Source: Aldehydirespirator sp965221185
Lineage (GTDB): Bacteria; Actinomycetota; Acidimicrobiia; Acidimicrobiales; Aldehydirespiratoraceae
Direction of reading: 5' to 3'
Assembly: GCA_965221185.1 (NCBI GenBank)
Contig: OZ244866.1
Coordinates: forward strand, 3,534,001 to 3,598,000
Length of the DNA: 64,000 bases
Shown here piece by piece: positions 7,857-17,700 of the stretch. The position numbers were made by a program, and so were the translations under genes. Below the pieces are notes generated by a model that was not told the DNA's origin, searched no databases, and saw nothing but the letters and a program-made list of their open reading frames with translations. Positions within the stretch are counted from its first letter, which is position 1; every line of letters begins with the position of its first letter.

Positions 7857-8360
7857 GTGATCAAAGGAATGAACCACGCCGTCCTGTATGTGCGCGACGC
7901 CCGCCGTCATCAGAAGTTCTACGCGGACGTGCTCGGCTTCACCACGGTCATCGACGGGCCCGGCGCCTACGTCTTCATGCGGGCCCCGCTCTCGGAGAAC
8001 CACCACGACATCGTCTTCTTCTCGATCGGCGACGCTGCGGGCGCCTCTCAAGCCGGCCGCAGCACCGTCGGCCTCTACCACATTGCTTGGGAGGTCGGCA
8101 CCCTCGACGAGCTGGCCGAGATGCGCGATCGGCTGATCGCGGCCGGAGTCCTGGCCGGCCAGAGCGACCACGGCCCCAACAAGAGTCTGTACGCCAAGGA
8201 TCCCGACGGCTTGGAGTTCGAGGTGATGTGGCTGGTGCCCCCGCAGCACTGGGGCGACGAGGAGCATCAGGCCATCATCCGCCCGCTCGACCTCGATGGC
8301 GACAGAGCGCGGTTCGCTGCTCTCAGCCAAGAGGCCGAGCGGATGGGCAGCAGTTCATGA
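7857..8360 (+). CDS. VOC-family protein (glyoxalase/ring-cleavage dioxygenase fold)
   Basis: A 167-residue protein with the two beta-alpha-beta-beta-beta modules of the vicinal oxygen chelate fold. It opens MNHAVLYVRDARRHQKFYADVLGF, has a mid segment with GLYHIAWEV and ends with KDPDGLEFEVMW. H in MNHAV, H in LYHIAWEV and E in EFEVMW are the likely metal ligands. A GTG at 7857 was chosen because GGAGGA lies 9 bases upstream; the alternative ATG is at 7869. It opens a plus-strand run with a cupin, hyuA and hyuB, so it may act on an intermediate of that route. The family also includes glyoxalases and resistance proteins. Confidence 0.85.
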   Translation: MIKGMNHAVLYVRDARRHQKFYADVLGFTTVIDGPGAYVFMRAPLSENHHDIVFFSIGDAAGASQAGRSTVGLYHIAWEVGTLDELAEMRDRLIAAGVLAGQSDHGPNKSLYAKDPDGLEFEVMWLVPPQHWGDEEHQAIIRPLDLDGDRARFAALSQEAERMGSSS

Positions 8361-8375
8361 AGCAAAGGAGCGCAT

Positions 8376-8774
8376 ATGAGCATCGCCGAGAGCATCGGCA
8401 ACCCGTACTGCTATTTCCTTGATGAGAACGCCTTCGTAGAGACGGCCCGTCCCGGCTTCAGGCGCCGGGTGATAACCGGCGAGCAGCTGCAGCTCTGCTT
8501 CTGGCGAATCGCCGGGGGCGCCCAGGGATCGGTGTTGCACAACCACACCGAGAACGAGCAGCTCGGCGTCATTGTGCGGGGCAAGCTCGACTTCCGCATC
8601 GGCCCCGACGGCGCCAACGACGAGCGCATCGTGCTCAGCGAGGGCGACTCCTACCTCGCGCCCCGCTCGGTGTGGCACGGCGACTCGGTATTCATCGGCG
8701 ACGAGACCTACGGGGAGTGCTGGATCCTCGACGTGTTCGCGCCACCCCGGGCCGACCTCGCCACCACGGGCTGA
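8376..8774 (+). CDS. single-domain cupin protein
   Basis: A 132-residue protein forming one cupin barrel. Motif 1 is visible as HNHTENEQLGVIVRGKLDF (two His and a Glu as likely metal ligands) and motif 2 as YLAPRSVWHGDSVF (His). A strong AAAGGAG site 5 bases before the ATG fixes the start. It lies 16 bases behind the VOC gene and 13 ahead of hyuA, so the three are probably one transcript. Small cupins of this kind serve as isomerases, dioxygenases or ligand-binding proteins in catabolic clusters; which one applies here is unknown. Confidence 0.85.
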   Translation: MSIAESIGNPYCYFLDENAFVETARPGFRRRVITGEQLQLCFWRIAGGAQGSVLHNHTENEQLGVIVRGKLDFRIGPDGANDERIVLSEGDSYLAPRSVWHGDSVFIGDETYGECWILDVFAPPRADLATTG

Positions 8775-8786
8775 ACGCTGCCGAGC

Positions 8787-10871
8787 ATGGCCGACTGGCG
8801 GCTGGCCGTCGACATCGGGGGAACCTTCACCGACGTCGTGCTGCTCGACGTCGAGTCGGGCCGAGTTGTGGTGGACAAGACGCTCACCACTCCCGACGCG
8901 CCCCTCGAGGGGGTGCGGGCCGGGGTTTCGGCGCTGCTGGCCAAGGCCGGAGTGGTTCCGGGGGACATCACCGCTCCCATCGTGCACGCCACCACGCTGA
9001 TCACGAACTCGCTGATCGAGGGGCGCACGGGCCGGGCCGGGCTGGTCACAACGGCCGGCTTCGGCGACACGCTGCTGATTCGCGACGAGCACCGCTATGA
9101 CATGTACGACCTGCAGATCGAGTTCCCGGACCCTCCCGTCGGGCGGGATCTCACCTTCGAGATCGACGAGCGCACCTCGGCGGACGGGGCGGTGCTGGCC
9201 GAGCCGACCGACACCGAGCTCGCCCGCCTTTCATCCGAGCTCGCCGCGGCCGGGGTGGAGTCGGTGGCGGTGTGCCTGCTCAACTCCTATGTGAACCCCG
9301 CAAACGAGCACGCGGTGGCGGAGCGGCTGCGCCGGGATCTGGGCGTGCCGGTGTGCGTCTCCGCGGATATATCGCCGCAGATCCGCGAGTACCCCCGCAT
9401 GATCACCGCGGCCTGCAACGCGGCCACCATGCCCGTGATCGGCCCCTACTTGGACGAGCTGCAGAAATGGCTCTCCGCCGAGGGGTTCGGCGGCTCGGTT
9501 CTGATGATGCTGTCCAACGGCGGCGTCGTGTCGGCCGACGACGCGGCCCGGGGCCCGATCCGGCTGGTGGAGTCGGGGCCGGCCGCGGGCGCTCTGGCCG
9601 GCAAGTGGTATGCCGACCGGCTCTCCGCTGAGCGTCTGCTCTGTTTCGACATGGGTGGCACCACGGCCAAGGCTTGCCTGATCGAGGACGGCGAGCCGGC
9701 CCTCACCAACACCTTCGAGGTTGCCAGGATCTACCGGTTCAAGAAGGGATCCGGCTTCCCGGTGTCCGTGCCGTCGGTGGACCTGGTCGAGATCGGTGCG
9801 GGCGGGGGCTCGCTGGCCCACCTCGACCTGTTTGGCCTGCTCAAGGTGGGCCCGGAGTCCGCGGGCGCCGATCCGGGCCCGGCCTCCTACGGCCGGGGCG
9901 GCAAGACGGCCGCGGTGACCGACGCCGACGTGGTGCTGGGCCTGCTCGACCCCAGTGCCTTCCTGGGGGGCGACATGCCTCTCGACGGAGCCGCGGCTAC
10001 CGCCGCGGTGGCCGCCACCGCGACCGGGCTCGGCCTGTCGGTGATGGACACCGCGGCCGGGATCTCCGAGGTCGTCGACCAGAACATGGCCGCGGCCGCC
10101 CGCATGCACGGCGTCGAGCAGGGCGTGGACCTGCGCGGGGTCACCATCCTGGCCTTCGGCGGCGCCGGCCCGGTTCACGCCTGCGGTGTGGCCGACCTCC
10201 TCGAGAGCGACAAGATCATCTTCCCGCCGAACGCGAGCGTGCTGTCGGCGTTCGGGACGCTGGTGTCGCCGGTGCGGATCGACCTGGCCCGCTCCATGCC
10301 CCGGCTGCTGCACAGCGTCGATAGCGCCGAGCGGGATCGGCTGCTCGACGAGCTGCGGAGCGAGGGCCGCCGGGTGCTGCTGGCAGCCGGCGTGCCCGAG
10401 GGCGAGGTCCGGTTCCGGTACGGGCTGGACGCACGGTACTCGGGGCAGGGCAACGAGATCACGGTGTGGCTGGGCTCCGGGGAGTTGTGGCCCGCCTCCG
10501 ACCCCGAAGTGCTGGGAGCCTTCGAGGCGGAGTACCGGCGCATCTACGGGATGACCATCCCGGACGTGCCCATTGAGGCCGTGACATGGCGGATTTCCGC
10601 CTACGCGGAGGAGTCAAGGGTGACGCCGGAAGTGGCTGCCGGGGTCGCCGGCGGGTCGGCTGAGCCGGTGTCGCATCGGCCCGCGGTGTTCGAGCGGGGA
10701 TCTGATGCGCTTGTGGTGCCGGTGTACCGGAGGCAGGATCTGGGCGTGGGAGCGGCGTTTGCGGGACCGGCCATCGTGGAGGAGCGTGAGACCACCACCG
10801 TGATCCGCTCCGGCTGGCATGCCGAGGTGGCACCCGACGGCAGCCTTGTAGCCACCAGGAGCCGGCCATGA
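8787..10871 (+). CDS. hyuA: hydantoinase/oxoprolinase family protein, subunit A (HyuA)
   Basis: A 694-residue protein, the normal length for this family. The N-terminal ATPase fold is marked by LAVDIGGTFTDVVLLD, with further nucleotide-binding motifs FDMGGTTAKACLIEDG and ILAFGGAGPVHACGVA. Partnered with subunit B, such enzymes use ATP to open cyclic amides (hydantoins, 5-oxoproline, lactams) or, in related acetone/acetophenone carboxylases, to activate a substrate for carboxylation. The gene sits between a cupin and hyuB, all on the plus strand. The substrate cannot be assigned; subgroup placement would need a phylogeny. Confidence 0.93.
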   Translation: MADWRLAVDIGGTFTDVVLLDVESGRVVVDKTLTTPDAPLEGVRAGVSALLAKAGVVPGDITAPIVHATTLITNSLIEGRTGRAGLVTTAGFGDTLLIRDEHRYDMYDLQIEFPDPPVGRDLTFEIDERTSADGAVLAEPTDTELARLSSELAAAGVESVAVCLLNSYVNPANEHAVAERLRRDLGVPVCVSADISPQIREYPRMITAACNAATMPVIGPYLDELQKWLSAEGFGGSVLMMLSNGGVVSADDAARGPIRLVESGPAAGALAGKWYADRLSAERLLCFDMGGTTAKACLIEDGEPALTNTFEVARIYRFKKGSGFPVSVPSVDLVEIGAGGGSLAHLDLFGLLKVGPESAGADPGPASYGRGGKTAAVTDADVVLGLLDPSAFLGGDMPLDGAAATAAVAATATGLGLSVMDTAAGISEVVDQNMAAAARMHGVEQGVDLRGVTILAFGGAGPVHACGVADLLESDKIIFPPNASVLSAFGTLVSPVRIDLARSMPRLLHSVDSAERDRLLDELRSEGRRVLLAAGVPEGEVRFRYGLDARYSGQGNEITVWLGSGELWPASDPEVLGAFEAEYRRIYGMTIPDVPIEAVTWRISAYAEESRVTPEVAAGVAGGSAEPVSHRPAVFERGSDALVVPVYRRQDLGVGAAFAGPAIVEERETTTVIRSGWHAEVAPDGSLVATRSRP

Positions 10872-10914
10872 CGGATGTTCGCGTCCCCGATCCCACCGAG
10901 GGGAGAATGTCGTT

Positions 10915-12534
10915 GTGAGCGCGGTTCGCACCTTCGACCCCGTGGAGCTGGAGATCCTGTGGCAGTCGTTGATCTCCACCGTGAACGAGCAGGCCCGGGC
11001 CCTGCAGCGAGCCGCCTTCAGCCCCATCGTGCGCGAGGCCGGCGACCTGGCCAACGCGGTCTTCGACCGCCGGTGCCGGATGGTGGCCCAGGCGGTCACC
11101 GGCACTCCCGGCCACATCAACAGCCTGGCCCTGGGCGCGGCCGCCATGCTCGAGGAATACCCGATCGATTCGCTGGCGCCCGGCGATGTGCTCATCACCA
11201 ACGATCCCTACAAGACGGCGGGCCAGCTCCTCGACGTCACCGTTCTTGTGCCGGCCTGGCGCGCGCCCGCTGGAGGCGGAAAGCCCCGGCTCGTCGCCCT
11301 GTTCGGGTCCACGATCCACCACACCGACGTTGGCGGCTACGGCATCGGTGCGGGTGGGAGGGACTGCTTCGAGGAGGGGCTGTGGATCCCGATCTGCAAG
11401 CTGATGAAGGGCGACGGCGCGGGAGGCTCAGAGCGCAATCCCGACGTCTGGAAGTTCATCCTCTCCAATGTCCGCCAGCCCGACCACATGGCCGGCGACC
11501 TGCATGCCCAGATGGCGTCGGGCGAAGTGGGGGCCCAGCGGTTGGCCACGCTGTGCGACACCCACGGGCTCGACGACATCGAGGATCTGGCCGACGAGAT
11601 CATCACGCGGTCCGAGGCGGCCACCAGGGCCACCATCTCCGAACTCGACGCGGGAACCTACGGCGCGTCGGCGATTCTGGACCTGGCCGACGGCAGCCGG
11701 ATCGACATTGTCTGCTCCATGACGGTGGATCCGGACACTGGAGAGATCACCGTCGACTACGAGGGCTCCAGCGACGCCAGCCCGTGGGGCATCAACGTGG
11801 TCCGCAACTACACCCACGCCTACACCACCTTCACGGTGCGCTCGGTCCTCAACCCCGACATCCCCAACAACCACGGCAGCCTGGCCCCCATCAAGATGCG
11901 GGCGCCGGAGGGGTCGGTGGTGCACGCCGTGCCCCCGCAGCCGGGCACGGCCCGCCATGTGGTGGGCATGTTCCTGCCCAACGCGCTGCTCAAGGCCCTG
12001 GCCCAGGTGAAGCCCGACGGCGCCATGGCCGAGGGTGCCGGCGCGGTGTGGACGATGCAGGTGAACGGCCACCACGACGACGGGTCCCCCTTCATCACCG
12101 CCATGTTCACCTACGCGGGCGGTGTGGGCGCCCGGGCCACCAAGCCCGGACTCGACGCCTGCTCGTATCCCACCGGGGTGTCGGCGGTGCCCATCGAGGT
12201 GGTGGAGGCCTCCGCGCCGGTGCGATTCCTGCGCAAGGCGCTGCGAGCCGGCTCGGGCGGGGCGGGCGGGCAGCCCGGAGGCTTGGGCCAGGTGATCGAG
12301 TTCGAGGTGGACACGGCCCGGCCCTGGCAGCTCAACGCGGTGACCAGCCGCCTCACTGAGCCGCCCCAGGGCATCTTCGGGGGCGAGCCGGGCGCGTCCG
12401 GGTCGTTCCAGGTGAACGGAGAGCCGGTCACGACCCAAGCCCGCATCACGCTCCAGCCCGGAGACAGCGTGCGCTTGGAGTTGCCCGGAGGCGGCGGCTA
12501 CGGCGACCCGGCGCCGGACGCCACCCTGACTTAG
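10915..12534 (+). CDS. hyuB: hydantoinase/oxoprolinase family protein, subunit B (HyuB)
   Basis: A 539-residue protein of the HyuB family, starting with GTG behind a GAGGGGAG site. Family signatures include the opening FDPVELEILWQSLISTVNEQA, then SPIVREAGDLANAVFD, TPGHINSLALGAA and GDVLITNDPYKTAGQL, and a Gly-rich C-terminus (ELPGGGGYGDPA). It forms a complex with HyuA and carries the metal-dependent part of the reaction. It lies 43 bases downstream of hyuA. After its stop there is a short tandem repeat, then an acyl-CoA synthetase gene, which may process the acid released by the hydrolysis. Confidence 0.93.
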   Translation: MSAVRTFDPVELEILWQSLISTVNEQARALQRAAFSPIVREAGDLANAVFDRRCRMVAQAVTGTPGHINSLALGAAAMLEEYPIDSLAPGDVLITNDPYKTAGQLLDVTVLVPAWRAPAGGGKPRLVALFGSTIHHTDVGGYGIGAGGRDCFEEGLWIPICKLMKGDGAGGSERNPDVWKFILSNVRQPDHMAGDLHAQMASGEVGAQRLATLCDTHGLDDIEDLADEIITRSEAATRATISELDAGTYGASAILDLADGSRIDIVCSMTVDPDTGEITVDYEGSSDASPWGINVVRNYTHAYTTFTVRSVLNPDIPNNHGSLAPIKMRAPEGSVVHAVPPQPGTARHVVGMFLPNALLKALAQVKPDGAMAEGAGAVWTMQVNGHHDDGSPFITAMFTYAGGVGARATKPGLDACSYPTGVSAVPIEVVEASAPVRFLRKALRAGSGGAGGQPGGLGQVIEFEVDTARPWQLNAVTSRLTEPPQGIFGGEPGASGSFQVNGEPVTTQARITLQPGDSVRLELPGGGGYGDPAPDATLT

Positions 12535-12550
12535 ATTCTGTTCGCGCTTA

Positions 12551-12642
12551 TTGGTCGCTGTGGCCGATTCCTGCACCCAGAACCCCTCCCTCCGGTTCCG
12601 CTGGCGGTTCTTGGTCGCTGTGGCCGGTTCCCGCACCCAGAA
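12551..12642. repeat. tandem 60-bp repeat between hyuB and the acyl-CoA synthetase
   Basis: A 32-base unit beginning TTGGTCGCTGTGGCC and ending CACCCAGAA occurs at 12551 and 12611, period 60, with two mismatches. It fills most of the 117-base gap. No gene or terminator is visible there. Confidence 0.75.
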
Positions 12643-12654
12643 GGCTGGCGGGTG

Positions 12655-14205
12655 ATGAAGTTGTGGTCCGAACCCGTGTCCTTCACCGCGGTGTGGGACC
12701 GGGCCGTAGCCCGCGGGGCCGACGAGACGTTCCTGGTCTTCGAGACGCCGTCGGGAAATGTGGCCCGCTGGAGCTACGGCGGCTTCGACGAGACCGTGGA
12801 CCGGGTGGCTGGCACGCTGGCGGTGCTGGGAGCGGAGCCGGGCGCAGCGGTGCATCTCGCCCTGACCAACTCCCCGACGTTCATCGCGGTCTGGCTGGCC
12901 GCGTCACGCTTGGGCGCGTGGATTGTTCCGTCGGACCCCATGGGTCGCACTCCCGAACTGGCCGGCCATATCGAGCGCACCCGCCCCACCGTTGGCCTCT
13001 GCGCCGGCGCCCGGGCCAGCACCTATCGGGCCGCGGCCGCGGAGGCGGGACGCCCTGACCTGACCGTGATCGAGGTCGACGAGGCCGACACTGCGCTGGC
13101 CCCGTTCCATGCTGAGCCCCTGGCTGCCTCCGAGCGTCCCGCACCGGACCTGCACGAACGGGCCGCGGTGATGTTCACCTCCGGCACCACCGGGCGACCC
13201 AAGGGGGTGGAGGTGACCCAGGCCAACTACGCCTTCGCGGGAAAGGTCATGGCGGAGGCGGCCGGGCTGGCATCAGAGGACCGCCAGCTGGTGGTGCTGC
13301 CGCTGTTCCACGCCAATGCGCAGTACTACTCGTTCGCTTCGGCCATCTGGACCGGGGCGAGCGTGGCTTTGATGCCGGCCTTCTCTGCATCGGGGTTCCT
13401 GCCGGCCGCGGCCCGACACTCGGCCACCTGCGCCAGCCTGTTCGCCGCGCCGATCCGCATGATCCTGGCCCGCGGCGAGCCCGCCGACGGCGTGCGCCTG
13501 CGCCACTGCTGGTACGCGCAGAACATCGCCGCCGACCAGTACGAGACGGTTGCGCAGTGGTTCGGCTGCTGGCCCCGCCAGCTCTACGGCATGACCGAGA
13601 CCATCCCCGCGGTGCTGACCGACGAGGCGGCCGACCCCCACCACGCCTCGATGGGCCGGGTCTCGCCGGGCTGTGCCGTGGATGTGCAGGACTCGGCCGG
13701 AGCGTCGGTGGAGCCCGGGGTCGTGGGGGAGGTGGTCGTGGGCGGCGAGCCCGGCATCACGCTGTTCGCCGGCTACCTCGACGCGCCCGACATCACCGCG
13801 GCCAGCTTCCGCGACGGCTGGTTCCTGACCGGCGACCGGGCGATTCGCGACGAGACGGGCCGCCATTACTTTGACGGCCGGCGCTCCGATGTGCTCAAGG
13901 TCTCCGGCGAGAACGTGTCGATCGTCGAGGTTGAGTCCACCCTGGCCGAGCATCCCGCGGTGCTGGAGGCCGCGGTGGTGGGCCGCCCGGACCACATCCG
14001 CGACGAGGTGCCGGTGGCGTTCGTGGTTGCCGCCGACGCGTCAGCCCCGCCTTCGCTCGACGAGTTGAATGTCTGGTGCGCGCAGCGCCTGGCTAAGGCC
14101 AAGCGCCCCGCCATCATCACCCTCATCGATGAGCTGCCCCGCACCAGCGTCGGCAAGATCCGCAAGTTCCTCCTAGCCGAGCAAGCTGCGGCCGCGACCC
14201 TCTAG
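12655..14205 (+). CDS. AMP-forming acyl-CoA synthetase (ANL superfamily)
   Basis: A 516-residue ligase expected to activate a carboxylic acid with ATP and CoA. The P-loop-like motif MFTSGTTGRPKGVEVT, the YGMTE motif, the TGDRAIRDETG hinge region, the GRRSDVLKVSGENVS segment and the catalytic Lys motif PRTSVGKIRKF are all present in order, so it looks intact and active. The start may be GTG 12652 or ATG 12655. Its position behind hyuAB suggests that it activates the acid made there, but the substrate is unknown. Its stop codon overlaps the stop of the convergent HEPN-like gene. Confidence 0.9.
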   Translation: MKLWSEPVSFTAVWDRAVARGADETFLVFETPSGNVARWSYGGFDETVDRVAGTLAVLGAEPGAAVHLALTNSPTFIAVWLAASRLGAWIVPSDPMGRTPELAGHIERTRPTVGLCAGARASTYRAAAAEAGRPDLTVIEVDEADTALAPFHAEPLAASERPAPDLHERAAVMFTSGTTGRPKGVEVTQANYAFAGKVMAEAAGLASEDRQLVVLPLFHANAQYYSFASAIWTGASVALMPAFSASGFLPAAARHSATCASLFAAPIRMILARGEPADGVRLRHCWYAQNIAADQYETVAQWFGCWPRQLYGMTETIPAVLTDEAADPHHASMGRVSPGCAVDVQDSAGASVEPGVVGEVVVGGEPGITLFAGYLDAPDITAASFRDGWFLTGDRAIRDETGRHYFDGRRSDVLKVSGENVSIVEVESTLAEHPAVLEAAVVGRPDHIRDEVPVAFVVAADASAPPSLDELNVWCAQRLAKAKRPAIITLIDELPRTSVGKIRKFLLAEQAAAATL

Positions 14206-14636
14206 CCGGCCGCGAGGCGTTCGATGTCGGCGATGTAGCTGCTGGTCTCGCGGATGAGGCGCTCGGTGTCGTCGACGGGTTCGCACAGACCGAGGTAGAA
14301 GCAGTGGCCGTGGAGTGCCTCGCGAGCGGCGTAGTAGTGGCTCATCGAGCGGCGGACGCCCTCGTCGGCGCCGCCGAGGCGCCGCAGTTCGCGGGTAGTG
14401 CGGGGCGGCTCCTCGGGTGCGTGTCCCGTACGGGCCACGATGAGGCCGTCGGCGGCGCGCTTGGCGGCGCACCACGCCTTCTCGGCGGCGTCCCTGATGT
14501 CCCCGGCGCTCAGGCGCGCCAGCGCCGCATCGTGCAGAGCATGGGCGTCCGCGAACAGCACGGCCGCACGTTCCGAAGCGGAGTCGTCGGCGGGCGGCTG
14601 CTCTGCGGTCATGCCGCTCATGCCAGCTGTTGTCAT
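14202..14636 (-). CDS. HEPN/PaREP1-like small helical protein
   Basis: A 144-residue all-helical protein. The central part (AVLFADAHALHDAALARLSAGD followed by IRDAAEKAWCAAKRAADGLI) resembles PaREP1/HEPN-type domains, and a later segment reads MSHYYAAREALHGHCFYLG. ATG 14636 is preferred over 14657 because AAGGGGAG lies 5 bases before it. HEPN proteins are often RNases or nucleotide-binding partners in toxin-antitoxin and related modules, but no nucleotidyltransferase partner is beside it and the R-x4-6-H catalytic motif is not clear. An AT-rich patch upstream (about 14697-14720) may hold its promoter. The gene overlaps the upstream convergent gene by 4 bases. Confidence 0.65.
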   Translation of the reverse strand: MTTAGMSGMTAEQPPADDSASERAAVLFADAHALHDAALARLSAGDIRDAAEKAWCAAKRAADGLIVARTGHAPEEPPRTTRELRRLGGADEGVRRSMSHYYAAREALHGHCFYLGLCEPVDDTERLIRETSSYIADIERLAAG

Positions 14637-14740
14637 CGGGCTCCCCTTGGTGTCCATGGCGGTCCCGAATGAACGTAGCAGCCTGGATCAGCTACAACAA
14701 CTAAATATCATGAAAATGTCTGTCTTGTGCTGGAGCCGCG

Positions 14741-17700
14741 CTAGTTCGATGCGATGCTCGCAACGCGGTTCAGGGCTCGATGCAGGAGGCCGCAGGTGGC
14801 CTGAACCTTCCAGACGTTTCCGAGGAGCGGGTGGGTGTCGCTGGCCCAGGCCCATGACGCTTCTCTCAGAGCCTCTCCGTCGTTCAGGCTGGCGCCGATC
14901 AGGCGCTTCTCGCTGCGCTCGGCCCGGTACGGCTTGGGTGCCACCGCACCGAGCGATACTCGGGCGTCGGCGATGGTGACGCCGTCGGCGTCGAGCTCCA
15001 GCGACACCGCGGCCGAGCACACCGCGAAATCGCCGGCGTAGAGCCTCAACTTCTCGAACGCCGCCGGACGGGCCCGGGCCGCGGCGGGCACCTCCAGCAT
15101 CGTGAGCAGCTCGCCGGTGGCCAGGTCGGCTTCGCCCGGTCCCGCGTAGAGCTCGTCGATCGCCCGGAGCCGGGGCGGCTTCGACCCGGGCGCCACGCTG
15201 TGGGCGGTGGCGTCGAGGGCCAGCAGGCCGGTGGCGAGGTCCGACGGGGTGACGGCCTGGCAGCGGTGGCCGCCGATCACCGCGTGATGGAACCGGTGGT
15301 CGCCCAGCAGCGCGTAGCACGGGCGCGTCCAGCCGCCCCGCTTGTAGCAGTCGAAGCCGTTTCGGTAGAAGCCGCAGCGCTTGTCCTGCAGCAGGTTGCC
15401 CCCGGCGGTGGCCAGCTCCCGGATCTGGTGGGTCGCGAGCTCTTCCAGCAGGTCGGCCAGCATCGTGTCGCCGGGTCTGGCGCCCAGTCCTGACACCCGA
15501 CGCCGCAGGTCCTCCAGGGTGACCGCGGCGCCGATGCGCAGGTTGCCCGCCGGGGTCTCCTCCAGTTGGCGCAGCTCGCGGATCGACGTGGTGTCGATGA
15601 GGCGCACCGGCGATCTCAGTCCCTGCTGCTGGGCGACGAGCAGGTCGGTGCCTCCCGCGATGTAGTCGGTGCTCCCCGCCCCCGACGCAGACACCGCGAG
15701 GGCGCTGGGCACGGTGCCGGGCCGTTCGAGGGCCTGCACGCCGAGCGATGCCGGCCCCGGAAGGCTGCGGCCGCGCCGCCGCGCCGGACGGGTGCCGGCG
15801 CGGTGCAGGAACCGGAAGAGGCCGCGGTCGTACCGCTTGCGGATCAGGTCGATCCACATCCGATGCAACGAGAACGTCGAGTTCACCGGCCGATTAAGGG
15901 CGACCTGAGCAGTCGACGAATGAGGATTCAGGAGCGGCAGGAGCTTCTCGGGGGTGATGGGCACCTCCCGGACCCTCACACCGGTGGCGTGGGCCACCGC
16001 ATTGGCCACCGCAGCCGGGGCGGGGACCACTCCGATCTCGCCGATGCCCTTGGCTCCGTAGGGTCCGGCCGGGTCGTGTCCGTCGAGCAGGACGGCCCGG
16101 ACCGGCGGCAGATCCGAGGCCCGGGGCGCCCGGTAGTCCAGCAGGCTGGGGTTCACCAGTTGGCCCTGCTCGTAGACCAGTTCCTCGCTGAGTGCCGCCC
16201 CCAGGCCCATGGCCATGGCGCCGACCGCCTGGCCCTCCGCGGCGGCGGGGTTCAGCGCGGCGCCCGAGTCGTGCACCGTCACCGCGTCGAGCACCCTCAC
16301 CTGGCCGGTGGCGTAGTCGACCTCCACCTCCACGGCCTGCACGCAGAACGAGTAGGCGGGCGAGAAGTGGCCCAGGCCGTGCTCCTTGTCCATCTTGTCA
16401 ACGTCGGTCAGGTAGCTGCCGTCGGTCCGCAGGCACCCGTCGACCGCACCCTCGGCGAAGGCCACCAGGTCGCCCAACTGCACCGCGTCGGCGCCGCAGC
16501 GGGCCTCGCCGTCGGTCAACTGCACCTGGGTCGGATCGGTGCCGAACTTCGCCGCCGCGGCGGACTTCAGGGTCTCGGCCGCCCCTCGGGCTGCATCCGC
16601 GGTGGCGTGACCGCTCCACACCGTGCCCCGCGAGGACCACGCGCCTAGATCCTGGGGGGCGTCGTGGCTGTCCATCATGGTCACCGACACGTCGTCGAAG
16701 TCGAGGCCCAACTCGGTGGCTGCGATCTGGCGCAGCAGCGCGGCCTGACCAGTGCCGGCGTCGGCGCCCGCGAAGCACACCCGGGCGCTCCCGTCGTCGT
16801 GGACCTCGACCGCGGCCTCGCTCAGCTCGGAGTGCTCGAAGGCGTTTGCCCCCGACACGTGCACCGCGGCGGCCAGACCCACCCCTCGCCCGTTGCCTCC
16901 CCGCGCTCGCTTGGCGTCCCAGCCGATCTCGTCGCGGGCCCGCTGGAGGCACTCGGCGAGTCGGGCTGTTCCGAGGCGCCAGCCGGTGATGGTCACATCG
17001 TCGCTGCTGGGGGCGTTCTGCAGGCGCAGCTCGATGGGGTCGAGGCCGAGCTCGTCGGCCAGTTCGTCGATCTGCGACTCGGTCGCGAAGGTCATCTGGG
17101 GGTTGCCGTAGCCCCGGAACGACGCCCCGGGCTGCTTGTTGGTGTAAACGAGCGATGCGGCCGTCTCGCAGCCGCCCAGGCGGTACGGTCCCGCGACCAG
17201 CATGGTGGCGAAGATCGCCACCGACGGACCGGCGTGGTTGTAGGCGCCGTTGTCCACCGTCAGGTCGCAGTCGCGGTGCGTGAGCGTGCCGTCGCGCCGG
17301 GCACCGGTGGTGAGATCGATGCGGAAGGCGTGCCGGACCGCGGTCGCCGTGAACTCCTCGTCGCGGTCCAGGACCAGCCGTACCGGGCGCTTGGCCTTCA
17401 TGGCCAGCGCAGCTGCGATCACCTCATGGCAGCCAGCCTTGGCCTTGGCGCCGAAGCCTCCGCCCACGGCCACCGGGTGGGTGCGGATCTGCTCCGGGCG
17501 CAGGTCGAGCATGTGGGCGACCTCCTTGCGCACGAAGTAGGGCGCCTGGGTGGAGACCCACAGATCGAGCCGTTTGCGGGCCCCGTCCCAGCGAGCCACC
17601 ACCGAGTGCGGCTCCAGGCAGACGTGGGCGGCGGGCCTGTAGACGTAACTGCCGCTCACGGTCACCTCGGCCTCGGACCGGCTGGTGGCGGGGTCGCCAT

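Noticed and set aside
10875..12359. 494-residue plus-strand ORF over hyuB
   Set aside because: Arg/Gly/Pro-rich shadow of hyuB, which has clear family motifs and a ribosome-binding site.
11428..12855. 475-residue minus-strand ORF
   Set aside because: Antisense shadow of hyuB; His/Arg/Gly-rich, no motif.
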